Part shown: positions 50,806 through 60,215 of the stretch, one piece after another
How positions within the stretch are numbered: position 1 is the first letter of the stretch
How the letters are laid out: each line of letters starts with the position of its first letter
Assembly (NCBI RefSeq): GCF_016616425.1
Contig: NZ_CP067101.1
Span: forward strand, 2,976,001-3,040,000
Origin: Bradyrhizobium diazoefficiens
GTDB taxonomy: Bacteria > Pseudomonadota > Alphaproteobacteria > Rhizobiales > Xanthobacteraceae
Length of the DNA: 64,000 nt
Reading direction: 5' to 3'
Made by a program: the position numbers and the translations under genes
Notes under the pieces: model-generated
Database searches by the model: none
What the model was told of the DNA's origin: nothing
What the model saw: only the letters and a program-made list of their open reading frames with translations

Positions 50806-51432
50806 ATGGAGTCACAAGTGCGCAAGCTGGAACGTGTCGCGGTTGCGCAGGCGCCGACCGCGCGACCTGACAGGGCGGAGGTCGAGCAGGCGATCCGGAC
50901 CATGATCCGCTGGGCCGGCGACGATCCCGCGCGCCATGGCCTACGCGACACGCCGGATCGGGTGGCACGTGCCTTCGAGGAGTATTTTTCTGGATACGCG
51001 CAGGATCCGACCGAAATCCTGCAAAAGACCTTCGAGGAGATCGAAGGCTATGACGAGATGATCGTCCTGCGCGGCGTTCGCTTCGAGAGCCATTGCGAGC
51101 ACCACATGGCGCCGATCGTCGGCCGCGCCTGGGTCGCCTATATTCCGCAGGGGCGCGTCGTCGGCATCAGCAAGCTTGCGCGCGTGGTCGACATCTACGC
51201 GAAACGGCTCCAGATCCAGGAGAAGATGACCGCGCAGATCGCCAATACCATCAACGACGTGCTCAAGCCCGAAGGCGTCGGCGTCATCATCAAGGCGACA
51301 CATCACTGCATGACCACGCGCGGTGCGCACAAGCCCGGGACCGATCTCGTCACCAGCCGCATGCTGGGTGTGTTCCGCGACAATGCGCTGACGCGCCAGG
51401 AACTATTGGGTCTCGCCAATTCCGACCATTGA
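50806..51432 (+). CDS. folE: GTP cyclohydrolase I
   Basis: The 208-residue enzyme has the zinc ligands in [12 protein letters not shown] (Cys and His near residues 97-100) and [11 protein letters not shown] (Cys near 168), and the substrate motif [13 protein letters not shown] near 127. It converts GTP to 7,8-dihydroneopterin triphosphate, the first step of folate (and pterin) synthesis. The ATG at 50806 follows GGGAGGA. It is complete, sits 27 bp before a Rieske-FAD reductase gene, and could be a second copy if the main folE lies elsewhere; this window cannot decide. Confidence 0.97.
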   Translation: MESQVRKLERVAVAQAPTARPDRAEVEQAIRTMIRWAGDDPARHGLRDTPDRVARAFEEYFSGYAQDPTEILQKTFEEIEGYDEMIVLRGVRFESHCEHHMAPIVGRAWVAYIPQGRVVGISKLARVVDIYAKRLQIQEKMTAQIANTINDVLKPEGVGVIIKATHHCMTTRGAHKPGTDLVTSRMLGVFRDNALTRQELLGLANSDH

Positions 51433-51459
51433 CCCGCGCTAGCTCGAGGAGACGGCGCC

Positions 51460-52998
51460 ATGTCCAAGAACGACAAGTCCAAGAACGACAAGCCGAACGG
51501 ACCGGACCTGACCAAGGGCGTATCGCTGAGCGCGTTCACGGACGGCAAAATGCTCGGTCACGTCGGGAACGAAGACGTTCTGCTGATGCAGGCCGGCAGC
51601 GAGATCTTTGCGATCGAGCCGGCCTGCAGCCATTATCACGGCCCGCTCGCCGAGGGCCTTGTGGTGGGCGACACCATCCGCTGTCCCTGGCATCACGCCT
51701 GCTTCTCCTTGCGCACCGGCGAAGCCACACGCCCGCCGGCGCTGAACGCGCTGGCGGTATGGGAGGTCACGCGCGATCGGGACGACATCATCGTTCGCCG
51801 TAAGCGCGAGGCGCCGAAGCCGCTGGCCGCTCATCGCAGCGCGCCGACGCCGGAAAAATTCGTCATTATCGGCGGCGGCGCCGCCGGCTTCTCCGCCGCC
51901 GAGACGCTCCGGCGCGAGGGCTTTGCCGGCGCCATCACCATGCTCAGCAATGACGGCGCGTTGCCCGTCGACCGGCCAAACCTCTCCAAGGATTACCTCG
52001 CGGGCAACGCGCCGGAGGACTGGTTGCCGCTGCGCGGCGAGGACTATTACCAGAACGCAGGCATCGATCTCAGGCTCAACACCGACGTCTCCGCCATCGA
52101 TGCGAAGACGCGCAGCGTCACGCTCGGCAATGGCGACAAGGTCCCGTTCGACCGGCTGCTGCTCGCGACCGGTGCCGAGCCGGTCAAGCTGCAGATTCCT
52201 GGTGCGGACCAACCCCATGTTCACACCTTGCGCTCCGTCGCCGACAGCCGCGCCATCGTCGAGGCCGCAGGGAGCGCCAGGCGCGCGCTGGTAATCGGCG
52301 CCAGCTTCATCGGCCTCGAAGTTGCGGCGTCCTTGCGGGCGCGCAAGATCGAGGTGCACGTGGTCGCGCCGGAAGAGCGGCCGATGCAGAAGGTGCTCGG
52401 CGCCGAGATGGGCGATTTCGTCCGGTCATTGCATGAAGAGAACGGCGTGATCTTTCACTTGAAGGATACGGTGGAAAGTCTCGATGGCATGCGCGCAAAG
52501 TTGAAGAGCGGCGCGGTGATCGAGGCTGACCTGGTCGTCGTCGGCATCGGCGTCAAGCCGCGCCTCGCGCTCGCCGAGCAGGCGGGGCTGGCGGCCGATC
52601 GTGGCGTCAGCGTGAGCGAATATCTGGAGGCCAGCGTATCCGGCATCTTCGCGGCCGGCGACATCGCGCGCTGGCCCGATCCGCATTCGCGGCAAACCAT
52701 CCGCGTCGAGCATTGGGTGGTGGCGGAGCGTCAGGGGCAGACCGCAGCACGCAACATGCTCGGCAGGCGCGAGCGCTTCGATGCGGTGCCGTTCTTCTGG
52801 AGCCAGCACTACGACGTGCCGATCAACTATGTCGGCCACGCCGAGAGCTTTGATGACATCGCGATCGACGGCAGCGTCAAGGACAAGGATTGCCTGCTGA
52901 AGTACCGCAAGAGCGGTCGCGTGCTTGCGGTCGCCTCAATTTATCGCGATCTCGACAATCTCAAGGCCGAATTGGAGATGGAGCGGTCGCGGGCTTGA
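51460..52998 (+). CDS. Rieske [2Fe-2S]-FAD/NAD(P)-dependent oxidoreductase (AIF-like ferredoxin reductase family)
   Basis: The 512-residue protein fuses an N-terminal Rieske domain (cluster ligands CSH near residues 56-58 and CPWHH near 76-80) to a pyridine nucleotide-disulfide-type reductase. The reductase part has an FAD motif GGGAAGFSAAE near 140, an NAD motif IGASFIGLEVA near 280, and FAAGDIARWPDPHS near 398. It should move electrons from NAD(P)H through FAD to the Rieske centre or an external acceptor. A lysine-rich charged N-terminus (MSKNDKSKNDKPNG) precedes the Rieske part. It follows folE closely; the physiological partner is unknown. Confidence 0.92.
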   Translation: MSKNDKSKNDKPNGPDLTKGVSLSAFTDGKMLGHVGNEDVLLMQAGSEIFAIEPACSHYHGPLAEGLVVGDTIRCPWHHACFSLRTGEATRPPALNALAVWEVTRDRDDIIVRRKREAPKPLAAHRSAPTPEKFVIIGGGAAGFSAAETLRREGFAGAITMLSNDGALPVDRPNLSKDYLAGNAPEDWLPLRGEDYYQNAGIDLRLNTDVSAIDAKTRSVTLGNGDKVPFDRLLLATGAEPVKLQIPGADQPHVHTLRSVADSRAIVEAAGSARRALVIGASFIGLEVAASLRARKIEVHVVAPEERPMQKVLGAEMGDFVRSLHEENGVIFHLKDTVESLDGMRAKLKSGAVIEADLVVVGIGVKPRLALAEQAGLAADRGVSVSEYLEASVSGIFAAGDIARWPDPHSRQTIRVEHWVVAERQGQTAARNMLGRRERFDAVPFFWSQHYDVPINYVGHAESFDDIAIDGSVKDKDCLLKYRKSGRVLAVASIYRDLDNLKAELEMERSRA

Positions 52999-53034
52999 TC
53001 CGCGACAAGGTCCGATCCCGCCTCGCCGGGAGGG

Positions 53035-54552
53035 TCAATCCTGCGGCATCTCGTCGAGCGGCCAGATCGGGCGGCGTACCTTGCGGTAGGTCAGGGCCGT
53101 GTAATCGTTCGTGGCGAGCCCGCCGCTGTCGGCCAGGATCACCTCCTTGGCCATCGGCTCGAACGCGGCCCGGAAGTGGTGCGCAGACTTGACGGCGACG
53201 ACCCGAAACTGCGCCGGCTCAGCGCCGAGAATGCGGAACATTTCCTGGTCATAGGTCTGCAGCGTGTTGGTCGACAGGACGATCGAGATCCCGTTCACCT
53301 CGACCATGGCGGACGGGCCGAGCGTCATGGGCTGGCCGGCATTCATCGGTCCCTCGCAGACGAATGCGCCATCCGACAGGGCGACCACCCGGCCGGTCAG
53401 CGCGAGCGGCGGCCCGTAGCTTGCGGGATCGCGCTTCGCACCGACAACGACGTCGAGGCCGGCCCCGAGGCCAGCGGCATGACAGCGGGCGGCGGCTTCG
53501 GGGTCGCCGAGGACGCCGAACAGCACGCCTTTGACGTTGGCCTGCAGCAGTGCCTCCAGCAGGCGGACACCGTCGCCATAGGCGCCCGAACCCGGGTTGT
53601 CGCTGTAGTCGGCGATCACCAGTGGACGGGGATCGGCGACATCCGCTGCGGCATCCAGTGCACGCGTCGTCGCGGTCGGCAAGTCGTACACGGCGACCGT
53701 GACCTCGGCGCGCCGACGGTACATCTCGTCATAGAGCGCGGCCGCAGCCTGCCGCGCGGCCGTCTCGGCGGCGTTGTGCGAGGTGTCGTAGGTGACCTGC
53801 ACGCTGGGGCCGACTTCGGCAATGTCCGAGCGGCTGAAGCCCGCGCAGACGTCAACGGACAACAGGCCGGGCGTTTGCGCCTGCATGCCGGCTGCGCGCG
53901 CCAGCAGGTCGCTCATCACGCCGCCCTGGGTTCGGCCGTGGTTGCATCCGTCGAGCAGCGGTCCCTGGAGGTGGACGACCTTGGGACGGATCTTGCCGTC
54001 CATCGCCGACTGCAGCAGTTCGGCTGCCCGGAGCGCTGTCTCGTACTGGTCGATATGCGGATAGGTCCGGTACGGCAGCATGATGCTGGCGAGCCGGCCC
54101 ATGCGCTCGGTGACGTTGGCATGCAGGTCGAGCGTCACCGCAATCGGGATCGTTGCGCCGAGTCGCTTGCGCAACCCTTCCAGCAGCGCACCCTCGGCGT
54201 CGTCCTCGGTCTCGGTCACCATGGCGCCGTGCAATGCGAGGATGACGCCGTCGAGCGGTCCGGTCTCGCAGGCCTCGTAGACCAGGCGCTGCAGCTCGGC
54301 CCAGCAGTCGGCCGTCACCTTGCCGGACGGCGTGGCCGCGGCGGCAATCGGCTGCACCAGCGTCCAGCCGTAGCGTCTGGCTGCAGCCAGATGCGCGGCG
54401 ATCTCCATCCTGGTGGCGCCCAGCGCGGGGGCGATCTCGGCACCCAGCAGAAAGAGCCGCTTGCGATAGTCATCGAGCGTGGTGGGAACGATCGAGAAAG
54501 TGTTGGTCTCGTGGGCGACCTGCGCCGAGAGAACGCGCCGTGTCTGGCTCAT
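53035..54552 (-). CDS. M81-family metallopeptidase (MlrC/microcystinase-C-like)
   Basis: The 505-residue protein matches the MlrC family. It has SAQVAHETNTFS near the N-terminus with zinc ligands, LALHGAMVTETEDDAEG near residue 104, VTLDLHANVTERM near 138, YPHIDQYET near 164, a C-terminal segment with DNPGSGAYGDG near 324, and KSAHHFRAAFEP near 466. MlrC cleaves linear microcystin peptides in Sphingomonas, but most members are in peptide or amide uptake clusters without known substrate. It is the last gene of a dipeptide-type ABC operon, 52 bp after the second ATPase, so it probably degrades the imported compound. The ATG at 54552 follows AAGGAAT. Confidence 0.9.
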   Translation of the reverse strand: MSQTRRVLSAQVAHETNTFSIVPTTLDDYRKRLFLLGAEIAPALGATRMEIAAHLAAARRYGWTLVQPIAAAATPSGKVTADCWAELQRLVYEACETGPLDGVILALHGAMVTETEDDAEGALLEGLRKRLGATIPIAVTLDLHANVTERMGRLASIMLPYRTYPHIDQYETALRAAELLQSAMDGKIRPKVVHLQGPLLDGCNHGRTQGGVMSDLLARAAGMQAQTPGLLSVDVCAGFSRSDIAEVGPSVQVTYDTSHNAAETAARQAAAALYDEMYRRRAEVTVAVYDLPTATTRALDAAADVADPRPLVIADYSDNPGSGAYGDGVRLLEALLQANVKGVLFGVLGDPEAAARCHAAGLGAGLDVVVGAKRDPASYGPPLALTGRVVALSDGAFVCEGPMNAGQPMTLGPSAMVEVNGISIVLSTNTLQTYDQEMFRILGAEPAQFRVVAVKSAHHFRAAFEPMAKEVILADSGGLATNDYTALTYRKVRRPIWPLDEMPQD

Positions 54553-54604
54553 AGGGGATTCCTTCTTCTTCTTGCTTCTTCTTGCTTGTTCTTGTTTTCC
54601 ATGG

Positions 54605-55567
54605 TCACCGGCTGCGAAGGTGGCACTCGACGCGTCCATGGTCGTCGCGCAGGGTTTCCGGGCGCTGATGCCGGCACACGTCCATGACGGCGGGACAGCG
54701 TGGATGGAACGCGCAGCCGTTGGGCGGGTCGATGGGATTCGGATAAGAGACGCCGAGATGCGTGTCCGGAATGCCGAGGCCCGGCTCCGGGGTCAGAACC
54801 GACTGCAACAGGGCGGTCGTGTAGGGATGACGCGCCTCGGCGAACAGACGTGCGGTCGGGGACACCTCGACGATGCGGCCGAGATACATCACGGCGACGC
54901 GGTTGGCGATGTGCTCGACCACTGCGAGGTTGTGGCTGATCAGCAGATAGGTGAGGCCGAGCTCCTTCTGCAGGTCCAGCAGCAGGTTGAGGATCTGGGA
55001 CTGCACCGAGACGTCGAGGGCCGAGGTCGGCTCGTCGCAGATGATCACCTCGGGCTCCATGGCGAGGGCACGCGCAATCGCGACGCGTTGCCGCTGGCCG
55101 CCCGACATCTGGCCCGGATAGCTGTCGGCGACGCGGCGCGGCAGGCCCACGAGGTCGAGCGTCGTGGCGACCCGCCGCGCCCGTTCGGCAGGCGTGCCGA
55201 TGGCGTGCACCTCCAGCGGCGCGGCGACGATCTGCGATACCGTCTTGCGCGGGTTCAGCGACGAATAAGGATCCTGGAACACCGGCTGGATGCGGCGGGC
55301 CCGGGCTTTCGGATCGGCGCCGGCAAGGGTCTGGCCGTCGATCAGGACTTCGCCGGAGGACGGCGCCAGCAGGCCGAGCAGGATGCGCGACAGCGTCGTT
55401 TTTCCGCAGCCGGATTCGCCGACCAGGCCCAGCACTTCGCCGCGGCGCAGGCTCAGCGACACGTCGTCGACGGCCTTCAGCGTCGCCGTGCCGCGCAGCA
55501 GTCCGCGGCTGATCCGGAAATCGCGACTGACACCACGCAGCTCGAGAATGGGCGCCTGGTCGCTCAT
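54605..55567 (-). CDS. Dipeptide/oligopeptide-type ABC importer ATPase (DppF/OppF-like)
   Basis: The 320-residue ATPase has Walker [13 protein letters not shown] near residue 54, signature [15 protein letters not shown] near 162, Walker [13 protein letters not shown] near 182, and the C-terminal oligopeptide-transporter extension with a Cys-containing [15 protein letters not shown] motif near 286. It powers import with the upstream permeases. Its ATG overlaps the stop of the first ATPase gene (ATGA), so both are translationally coupled. Confidence 0.95.
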   Translation of the reverse strand: MSDQAPILELRGVSRDFRISRGLLRGTATLKAVDDVSLSLRRGEVLGLVGESGCGKTTLSRILLGLLAPSSGEVLIDGQTLAGADPKARARRIQPVFQDPYSSLNPRKTVSQIVAAPLEVHAIGTPAERARRVATTLDLVGLPRRVADSYPGQMSGGQRQRVAIARALAMEPEVIICDEPTSALDVSVQSQILNLLLDLQKELGLTYLLISHNLAVVEHIANRVAVMYLGRIVEVSPTARLFAEARHPYTTALLQSVLTPEPGLGIPDTHLGVSYPNPIDPPNGCAFHPRCPAVMDVCRHQRPETLRDDHGRVECHLRSR

Positions 55568-56583
55568 GCGGAGACCGTCCCCTCGTTATCGGCGAGAACG
55601 CAGCGCACGGCGTGCTCGGGTCCGAGAACACGGAGCGGAACGGGGTGCCGGCAAGGCTCGTGCGCCAGGCTGCAGCGCTCGCGGAAGCCGCATTCCTGCA
55701 AGGGGCCGACAAGCGAAGGCACGATGCCCGGAATGCTGCCGAGATGCGCGCCGGGTTGCGTGCGCCCCGGCACGGGGATGCAGCTGAGCAGGCCCTTGGT
55801 GTAGGGATGCTGCGGCGTGGCGAAAATCTCCTGCGCAGTGCCGGTCTCGACGATCTCGCCGGCATACATCACGGCGACACGGTCGGCGACGCGGGCGACC
55901 ACGCCGAGATCGTGGGTGATCAGGACCAGCGCCAGACCCATCTCGCGCTTCAACTCCAGCAGCAGGTGCAGGATCTGCGCCTGCGTGGTGACGTCGAGCG
56001 CGGTGGTCGGCTCATCGGCGATGATCAGCTCCGGCCCGCACATCAGCGTCATGGCGATCATCACGCGCTGGCGGAGGCCGCCGGACAGTTGGTGGGGATA
56101 TTGGGCGAGCCGGCGCTCGGCCGCGGTGATGCCGACCCGCTCCAGCAGATGCATGGCCCGCTCGCGCGCCTCCCGGCGGCTGACGCTGCGATGACACTGC
56201 AGCGCCTCCATCAACTGGTCGCCGACGCTGTAGGCCGGGTTCAGCGAGGTCATGGGCTCCTGGAAGATCATCGCCATGCGATTGCCGCGCAGCGCCGCCA
56301 TGCGTCGGCCCGACATTCGCTCCAGGTCCTGCCCGTCGAAGCGCAGTTGCGCCGCGGCGCGGCGGGCCTTGCGCGGCAAGAGGCCCATCACGGCCAGCGA
56401 GGTCATCGACTTGCCGCAGCCGGACTCGCCGACGATGCAGAGCGTTTCGCCGCGCTTGACGTCGAAGGAGATGCCGCGCACGGCGTGCAGCATGCCGCGC
56501 TCCAGCGGCAGGTCGACACGCAGATCCCTGACCACGAGCAGCGACGCGCCCGCATCCCTGGTCGGTGCAACGCCGTCGCTCAT
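55564..56583 (-). CDS. Dipeptide/oligopeptide-type ABC importer ATPase (DppD/OppD-like)
   Basis: The 339-residue ATPase has Walker A GESGCGKSMTSLAV near residue 52, signature LSGGLRQRVMIAMTL near 162, Walker B LIIADEPTTALDV, and the Cys motif GFRERCSLAHEPC near the C-terminus. The ATG at 56583 (MSDGVAPTRD) overlaps the end of the second permease gene by four bases, so the frame's longer upstream extension, which runs antisense-like through that permease, is rejected. Confidence 0.95.
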   Translation of the reverse strand: MSDGVAPTRDAGASLLVVRDLRVDLPLERGMLHAVRGISFDVKRGETLCIVGESGCGKSMTSLAVMGLLPRKARRAAAQLRFDGQDLERMSGRRMAALRGNRMAMIFQEPMTSLNPAYSVGDQLMEALQCHRSVSRREARERAMHLLERVGITAAERRLAQYPHQLSGGLRQRVMIAMTLMCGPELIIADEPTTALDVTTQAQILHLLLELKREMGLALVLITHDLGVVARVADRVAVMYAGEIVETGTAQEIFATPQHPYTKGLLSCIPVPGRTQPGAHLGSIPGIVPSLVGPLQECGFRERCSLAHEPCRHPVPLRVLGPEHAVRCVLADNEGTVSA

Positions 56584-57485
56584 CCCCGGCCCTCCGGCGC
56601 CATGACGTCGCGCAAGCCGTCGCCCAGAAGGTTGATGGCCAGGACCAGCAGGAACAAGGCGGCCCCCGGAATGGTGATGAGCCATGACTTCAGGAACATC
56701 ACCTTGCGCCCCTCCGAGACCATGAGGCCCCAGGATGGGGTCGGAGGTTGCACGCCGAGGCCGAGAAACGACAGGGCCGCTTCGAGCAGGATGGCGTGCG
56801 CCATTTCCAGCGTGGCGACGACGATCAGCGCGCCGAGCACGTTGGGCAGGATCTCCGAGCAGACGATGCGTAGGACCGACATCCCGACCGCCCGTGCAGC
56901 GGTCACATATTCGAGGTCGCGCACCTGGCGCGTGGCGCTTCGCATGACCACCGCAAAGCGATCCCACAGCAGAAAGCCGAGCACCAGCACCACGACGTGC
57001 AGGGAGCTGCCAGCAATGGCGACGACGGCCAGTGCGACCAGGATCACGGGCATCGAAAGGCGGGTCGTGACGACGAAGTTCACCACGTGATCGACGCGGC
57101 CGCCGAAATAACCGGCCGCGACGCCGATCGTCGTGCCGATGAGGCCGGAAATCACCATCGTCACCAGGCCGATCGTCAGCGAGACACGCGAGCCGTAGAT
57201 CATGCGGCTGAGATAGTCGCGGCCGAGCTGGTCGGTGCCGAGCGGATGGGCCCAGCTGCCCTTGGCGGCCCAGACCGGATCGATCATCCGCCGGGTCAGG
57301 TCCTGGGCATAGGGATCGTGCGGAGCCAGCAAGGGCGCAGCCAGGGCGACGATGATGCAGGCGAGCAAGAGGCCGCCGCCGAACACGACGCCGCCATGGC
57401 GGAGCGCGCGTCGGCGCATCCGCGCCCACGGGCTGAGCGGCACGAAGGACTCGCCGGGCAGTGGCATTGCGGTCATGTCGGTCAT
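56580..57485 (-). CDS. ABC importer permease (DppC/OppC-like)
   Basis: The 301-residue membrane protein has an N-terminal membrane segment (about residues 30-52), a periplasmic DPYAQDL-containing loop with GTDQLGRDYLSRMIYGSR near 83, and five further membrane helices with the coupling loop AARAVGMSVLRIVCSEILPN near 200. This is the DppC pattern. It starts at 57485 or at the ATG at 57476, five or fourteen bases after the DppB-like gene. It forms the channel with that gene product. Confidence 0.93.
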   Translation of the reverse strand: MTDMTAMPLPGESFVPLSPWARMRRRALRHGGVVFGGGLLLACIIVALAAPLLAPHDPYAQDLTRRMIDPVWAAKGSWAHPLGTDQLGRDYLSRMIYGSRVSLTIGLVTMVISGLIGTTIGVAAGYFGGRVDHVVNFVVTTRLSMPVILVALAVVAIAGSSLHVVVLVLGFLLWDRFAVVMRSATRQVRDLEYVTAARAVGMSVLRIVCSEILPNVLGALIVVATLEMAHAILLEAALSFLGLGVQPPTPSWGLMVSEGRKVMFLKSWLITIPGAALFLLVLAINLLGDGLRDVMAPEGRG

Positions 57486-57489
57486 GGCG

Positions 57490-58407
57490 TCAGGCCACCC
57501 TGATCCTGGGGTCGAGCCAGGCATTGAAGAGGTCGGCGAGCAGCGCGAGCAGGATATAGATGACGGATAGCATCAGCACGATGCCCTGCACGACGGTGAA
57601 ATCGGAGCGCTGCAGCGAGATCCAGGCGAGCTGGCCCACGCCGGGCATCGCGAAGACCGCTTCGATCACGATCGAGCCGCTCAGCATGAAGCCGAACTGC
57701 ACTGCGGCCAGCGCGACGACCGGGATGACGGCGTTGCGCAGCGCGTGCTTGAACAGCACCTTGCCCGTCCGCAGGCCCTTGGCGCGCGCGGTGCGGATAT
57801 AGTCGGAATCCAGCACCTCGACCATGCCGGCGCGGGTCAGCCGCATGATGGCCGGCGCCGCATAATAGCCAAGCGCGATCGCTGGCATGATGTAGTGCTT
57901 GAAGCTTCCAGTGCCCGAGATCGGCAGCAGCCGCCACGACACGCCGAGCACGAGCATCAGCATCAATGCGAACCAGAAGCTGGGCATGGCTTGGCCGAAC
58001 ACGGCAATCCACAGGCAGACGCGATCGAGCAGGCTGTTCGGCCTCAGCGCGGCAATGACGCCGAGCGGGATCGAGAGCAGGACGGCGAAGACGAGCGCCA
58101 GTCCGCCGAGCGCCAGCGTCACCGGGAGCCGTTCGGCAATCAGCTCGGAGACGGGAACGCGGAAATAGACCGAGCGGCCGAGATCACCCGACAGCGCCTT
58201 GCCGGCCCAATCGAGATACTGCACCGGCAGCGGGCGGTCGAAGCCGAACTGATGGCGGACCGTCTCGATGTCGGCCTGGGTCGCCCCTTCGCCGGCCACT
58301 GCCAGCGCGATGTCGCCCGAGGCGCGCAGCAGGCCGAATGCCACGATGGAGACAGTGATGGCGACCAGCAGGGCCATCCCCATTCGCTTGACGAGAAAGC
58401 TCAACAT
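57490..58407 (-). CDS. ABC importer permease (DppB/OppB-like)
   Basis: The 305-residue membrane protein has six likely membrane helices, the N-terminal FLVKRMGMALLVAITVS helix, a large periplasmic loop containing FGFDRPLPVQYLDW near residue 50, and the coupling motif TARAKGLRTGKVLFKHALRN near 195. The family pattern is DppB. The ATG at 58407 is preferred to an upstream GTG at 58416 because the family starts MLxFLxKR. It follows the binding-protein gene by 68 bp. Confidence 0.93.
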   Translation of the reverse strand: MLSFLVKRMGMALLVAITVSIVAFGLLRASGDIALAVAGEGATQADIETVRHQFGFDRPLPVQYLDWAGKALSGDLGRSVYFRVPVSELIAERLPVTLALGGLALVFAVLLSIPLGVIAALRPNSLLDRVCLWIAVFGQAMPSFWFALMLMLVLGVSWRLLPISGTGSFKHYIMPAIALGYYAAPAIMRLTRAGMVEVLDSDYIRTARAKGLRTGKVLFKHALRNAVIPVVALAAVQFGFMLSGSIVIEAVFAMPGVGQLAWISLQRSDFTVVQGIVLMLSVIYILLALLADLFNAWLDPRIRVA

Positions 58408-58475
58408 GCCTGCCACTCACGTGCATGCGGTCGCTCCGGAGAACGGCCGCTTGTCCGCATGCCTACCGGGTTTCG

Positions 58476-60029
58476 TTACTTCCAGCTCGCCCGGGCGAAA
58501 TGCGGGATCTCGTCCGAGGTGGGCGTGAAGTTGAGGTCCGAGGTGAAGGCGTAGGTGTAGGGATAAGACCACAGCGGCAGCCAATAGGCCTGATCGGCGA
58601 TGCGGTGCAGGGCCTTGGAATAGGCCTCCTTGCGCGCAGCGGGATCCGTCTCGGTGTCGCCTTTGATCAGGTCGGCCTTCACCTCGGCGTCGTTGTAGGT
58701 GTCGTCGGGCAGCCCCTCGAAGAAGACGCTTGTCGAGGCCGAAATATCCCCGATCGAGTTCGAGCCCCATGTCATGAACGCCATCTGCGATTTGCCGCTG
58801 CGGATCGCATCGCGAATCGCGGCGTACTTGCCGTAGTTCAGGCTCGCCTTGATGCCGATCTTGGCCAGGTCGCCGACCATTGCCTCCGCGAGCTCGCGGT
58901 CGCGATAGCCGTCGAGCGTGATCGAGAACCCGTCGGGATAGCCGGCTTCCTTGAGCAGCGATTTCGCCTTGGCAACGTCATAGTCGTAGCTCTTCGTCGT
59001 CTGGTCGCAGCCGAACTGCTCGGGGAAGCAGGCGCTGCGCACGATGTGGGCGCCGCCGGCGAACAGGTTGTCGACGATGGCCTTGCGGTTGATCGCATGG
59101 GAAATCGCCTGGCGCACTGCGAGCTTGTTGACGGGACTCGCACCAGCCTTGCCCGCCGCGTCGAACGTCAGGTAGCCAAAGCGCATCGTCTCGGCATCCT
59201 TGACCGTCAGATTCGGCGCCGAACGCAGCGCGTCGGCCTGGTCCTTGTCGACCTTCCAGATCCAGTCGACGCCGCCGGTCATCAGCTCCGCGAGCTGGGT
59301 ATTCTTGTCGGGGATCGTGCGCATCACGAGCTTGCCGATCTGCGGCTGCCCGTTCGGACTGCCTTTCCAATAGTGATCGTTACGCACGAAGGAGATCGAC
59401 TGCCCCTTGACGATTTCGGTCACCTTGTAAGGGCCGCTGCCGATGGGGTGCGCCTCCATGCCTTCCTGTCCGACCTTCTTGGTATATTCGTTCGGATAGA
59501 TCGGCACCGGGCCCGCGAGATATTCCAGCGCCGCAGGGAAGGGCTTTTTGAGGAACAGGCGCACCTGGTAGTCGCCCAGCTTCTCGGCATGGTCCATCCA
59601 CGACACGCTGGACGTGTTCTTCACCTTGGCTTCGGGGCTCGTGAAGTAGTTCACGGTGAAGACGACGTCGTCGGCGTCGAACGGCTCGCCATTCTGGAAA
59701 GTCACGCCCTTGCGCAGTTCGAGATCCAGGGTGGTCTTGTCGACCCATTTCCATGACGTCGCAAGCGAGGGCTTGTATTCGCCGGAAACCGGGTCGCGGT
59801 AGACCAGATTGTCCCAGATCAGCCGGCTGAGGATCACGCCGTCGCGGCTGGTGCTCTGGTAGAAGTTGACCGCTTCGACCTCCTGCTCCAGCGCAAAGGT
59901 CAGGGTGTCGTCGGCCTTGCCGGCCATGGCGGGCGCCGGACCGAGCGCCGCAACGCCGACGCCAAGCGCGAGCGCCGCTGCGGAAGCGAGAGGCGGCAGG
60001 CGCCGCGAAAGCCGGAAATCCCTGAGCAT
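58476..60029 (-). CDS. ABC importer periplasmic substrate-binding protein (SBP_bac_5, peptide/nickel type)
   Basis: The 517-residue protein has a Sec signal peptide (Arg-rich N-region, hydrophobic core about residues 14-30, probable cleavage after PAMA near 36). A two-lobed extracellular solute-binding family 5 domain follows, with SRLIWDNLVYRDP near 63, VTFQNGEPFDADDVVFT near 105 and GSGPYKVTEI near 190. It captures a peptide-like or other amphipathic ligand. It is the first gene of the six-gene operon and divergent from the IclR regulator, which likely controls it. Ligand unknown; the M81 enzyme hints at a peptide or amide. Confidence 0.93.
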   Translation of the reverse strand: MLRDFRLSRRLPPLASAAALALGVGVAALGPAPAMAGKADDTLTFALEQEVEAVNFYQSTSRDGVILSRLIWDNLVYRDPVSGEYKPSLATSWKWVDKTTLDLELRKGVTFQNGEPFDADDVVFTVNYFTSPEAKVKNTSSVSWMDHAEKLGDYQVRLFLKKPFPAALEYLAGPVPIYPNEYTKKVGQEGMEAHPIGSGPYKVTEIVKGQSISFVRNDHYWKGSPNGQPQIGKLVMRTIPDKNTQLAELMTGGVDWIWKVDKDQADALRSAPNLTVKDAETMRFGYLTFDAAGKAGASPVNKLAVRQAISHAINRKAIVDNLFAGGAHIVRSACFPEQFGCDQTTKSYDYDVAKAKSLLKEAGYPDGFSITLDGYRDRELAEAMVGDLAKIGIKASLNYGKYAAIRDAIRSGKSQMAFMTWGSNSIGDISASTSVFFEGLPDDTYNDAEVKADLIKGDTETDPAARKEAYSKALHRIADQAYWLPLWSYPYTYAFTSDLNFTPTSDEIPHFARASWK

Positions 60030-60215
60030 CCCTGTCTGCCTTTCCGTGTCCGTCGTGCCGCCACACGCGCCCCCCTCAGCCTTGGGAACGTTGTATCGCC
60101 ACGCGATATTGGATAGCTATCCTGCGATATCAAAGCTTCCACATTTGCCGGAACGCGTCAAATATTTGTTGGAGTGCGCTACCTGGAGTCGCAAGCAGTG
60201 GGCAGGGAAGATCGA
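60030..60215. promoter_or_regulatory. Divergent promoter/operator region between the ABC operon and the IclR gene
   Basis: It contains GGATAGCTATCC (60111-60122), a perfect 12-bp palindrome, flanked by direct repeats GCGATAT (60103-60109 and 60124-60130), and TATCGC/GCGATA inverted arms at 60094-60108. Such clustered sites between an IclR gene and its divergent target fit an IclR-type operator. Confidence 0.65.

Noticed and set aside
56584..57429. Extension of the DppD-like ATPase upstream to 57429
   Set aside because: The extra part is the other-frame image of the DppC-like permease gene. The ATPase family starts at 56583 with normal spacing.
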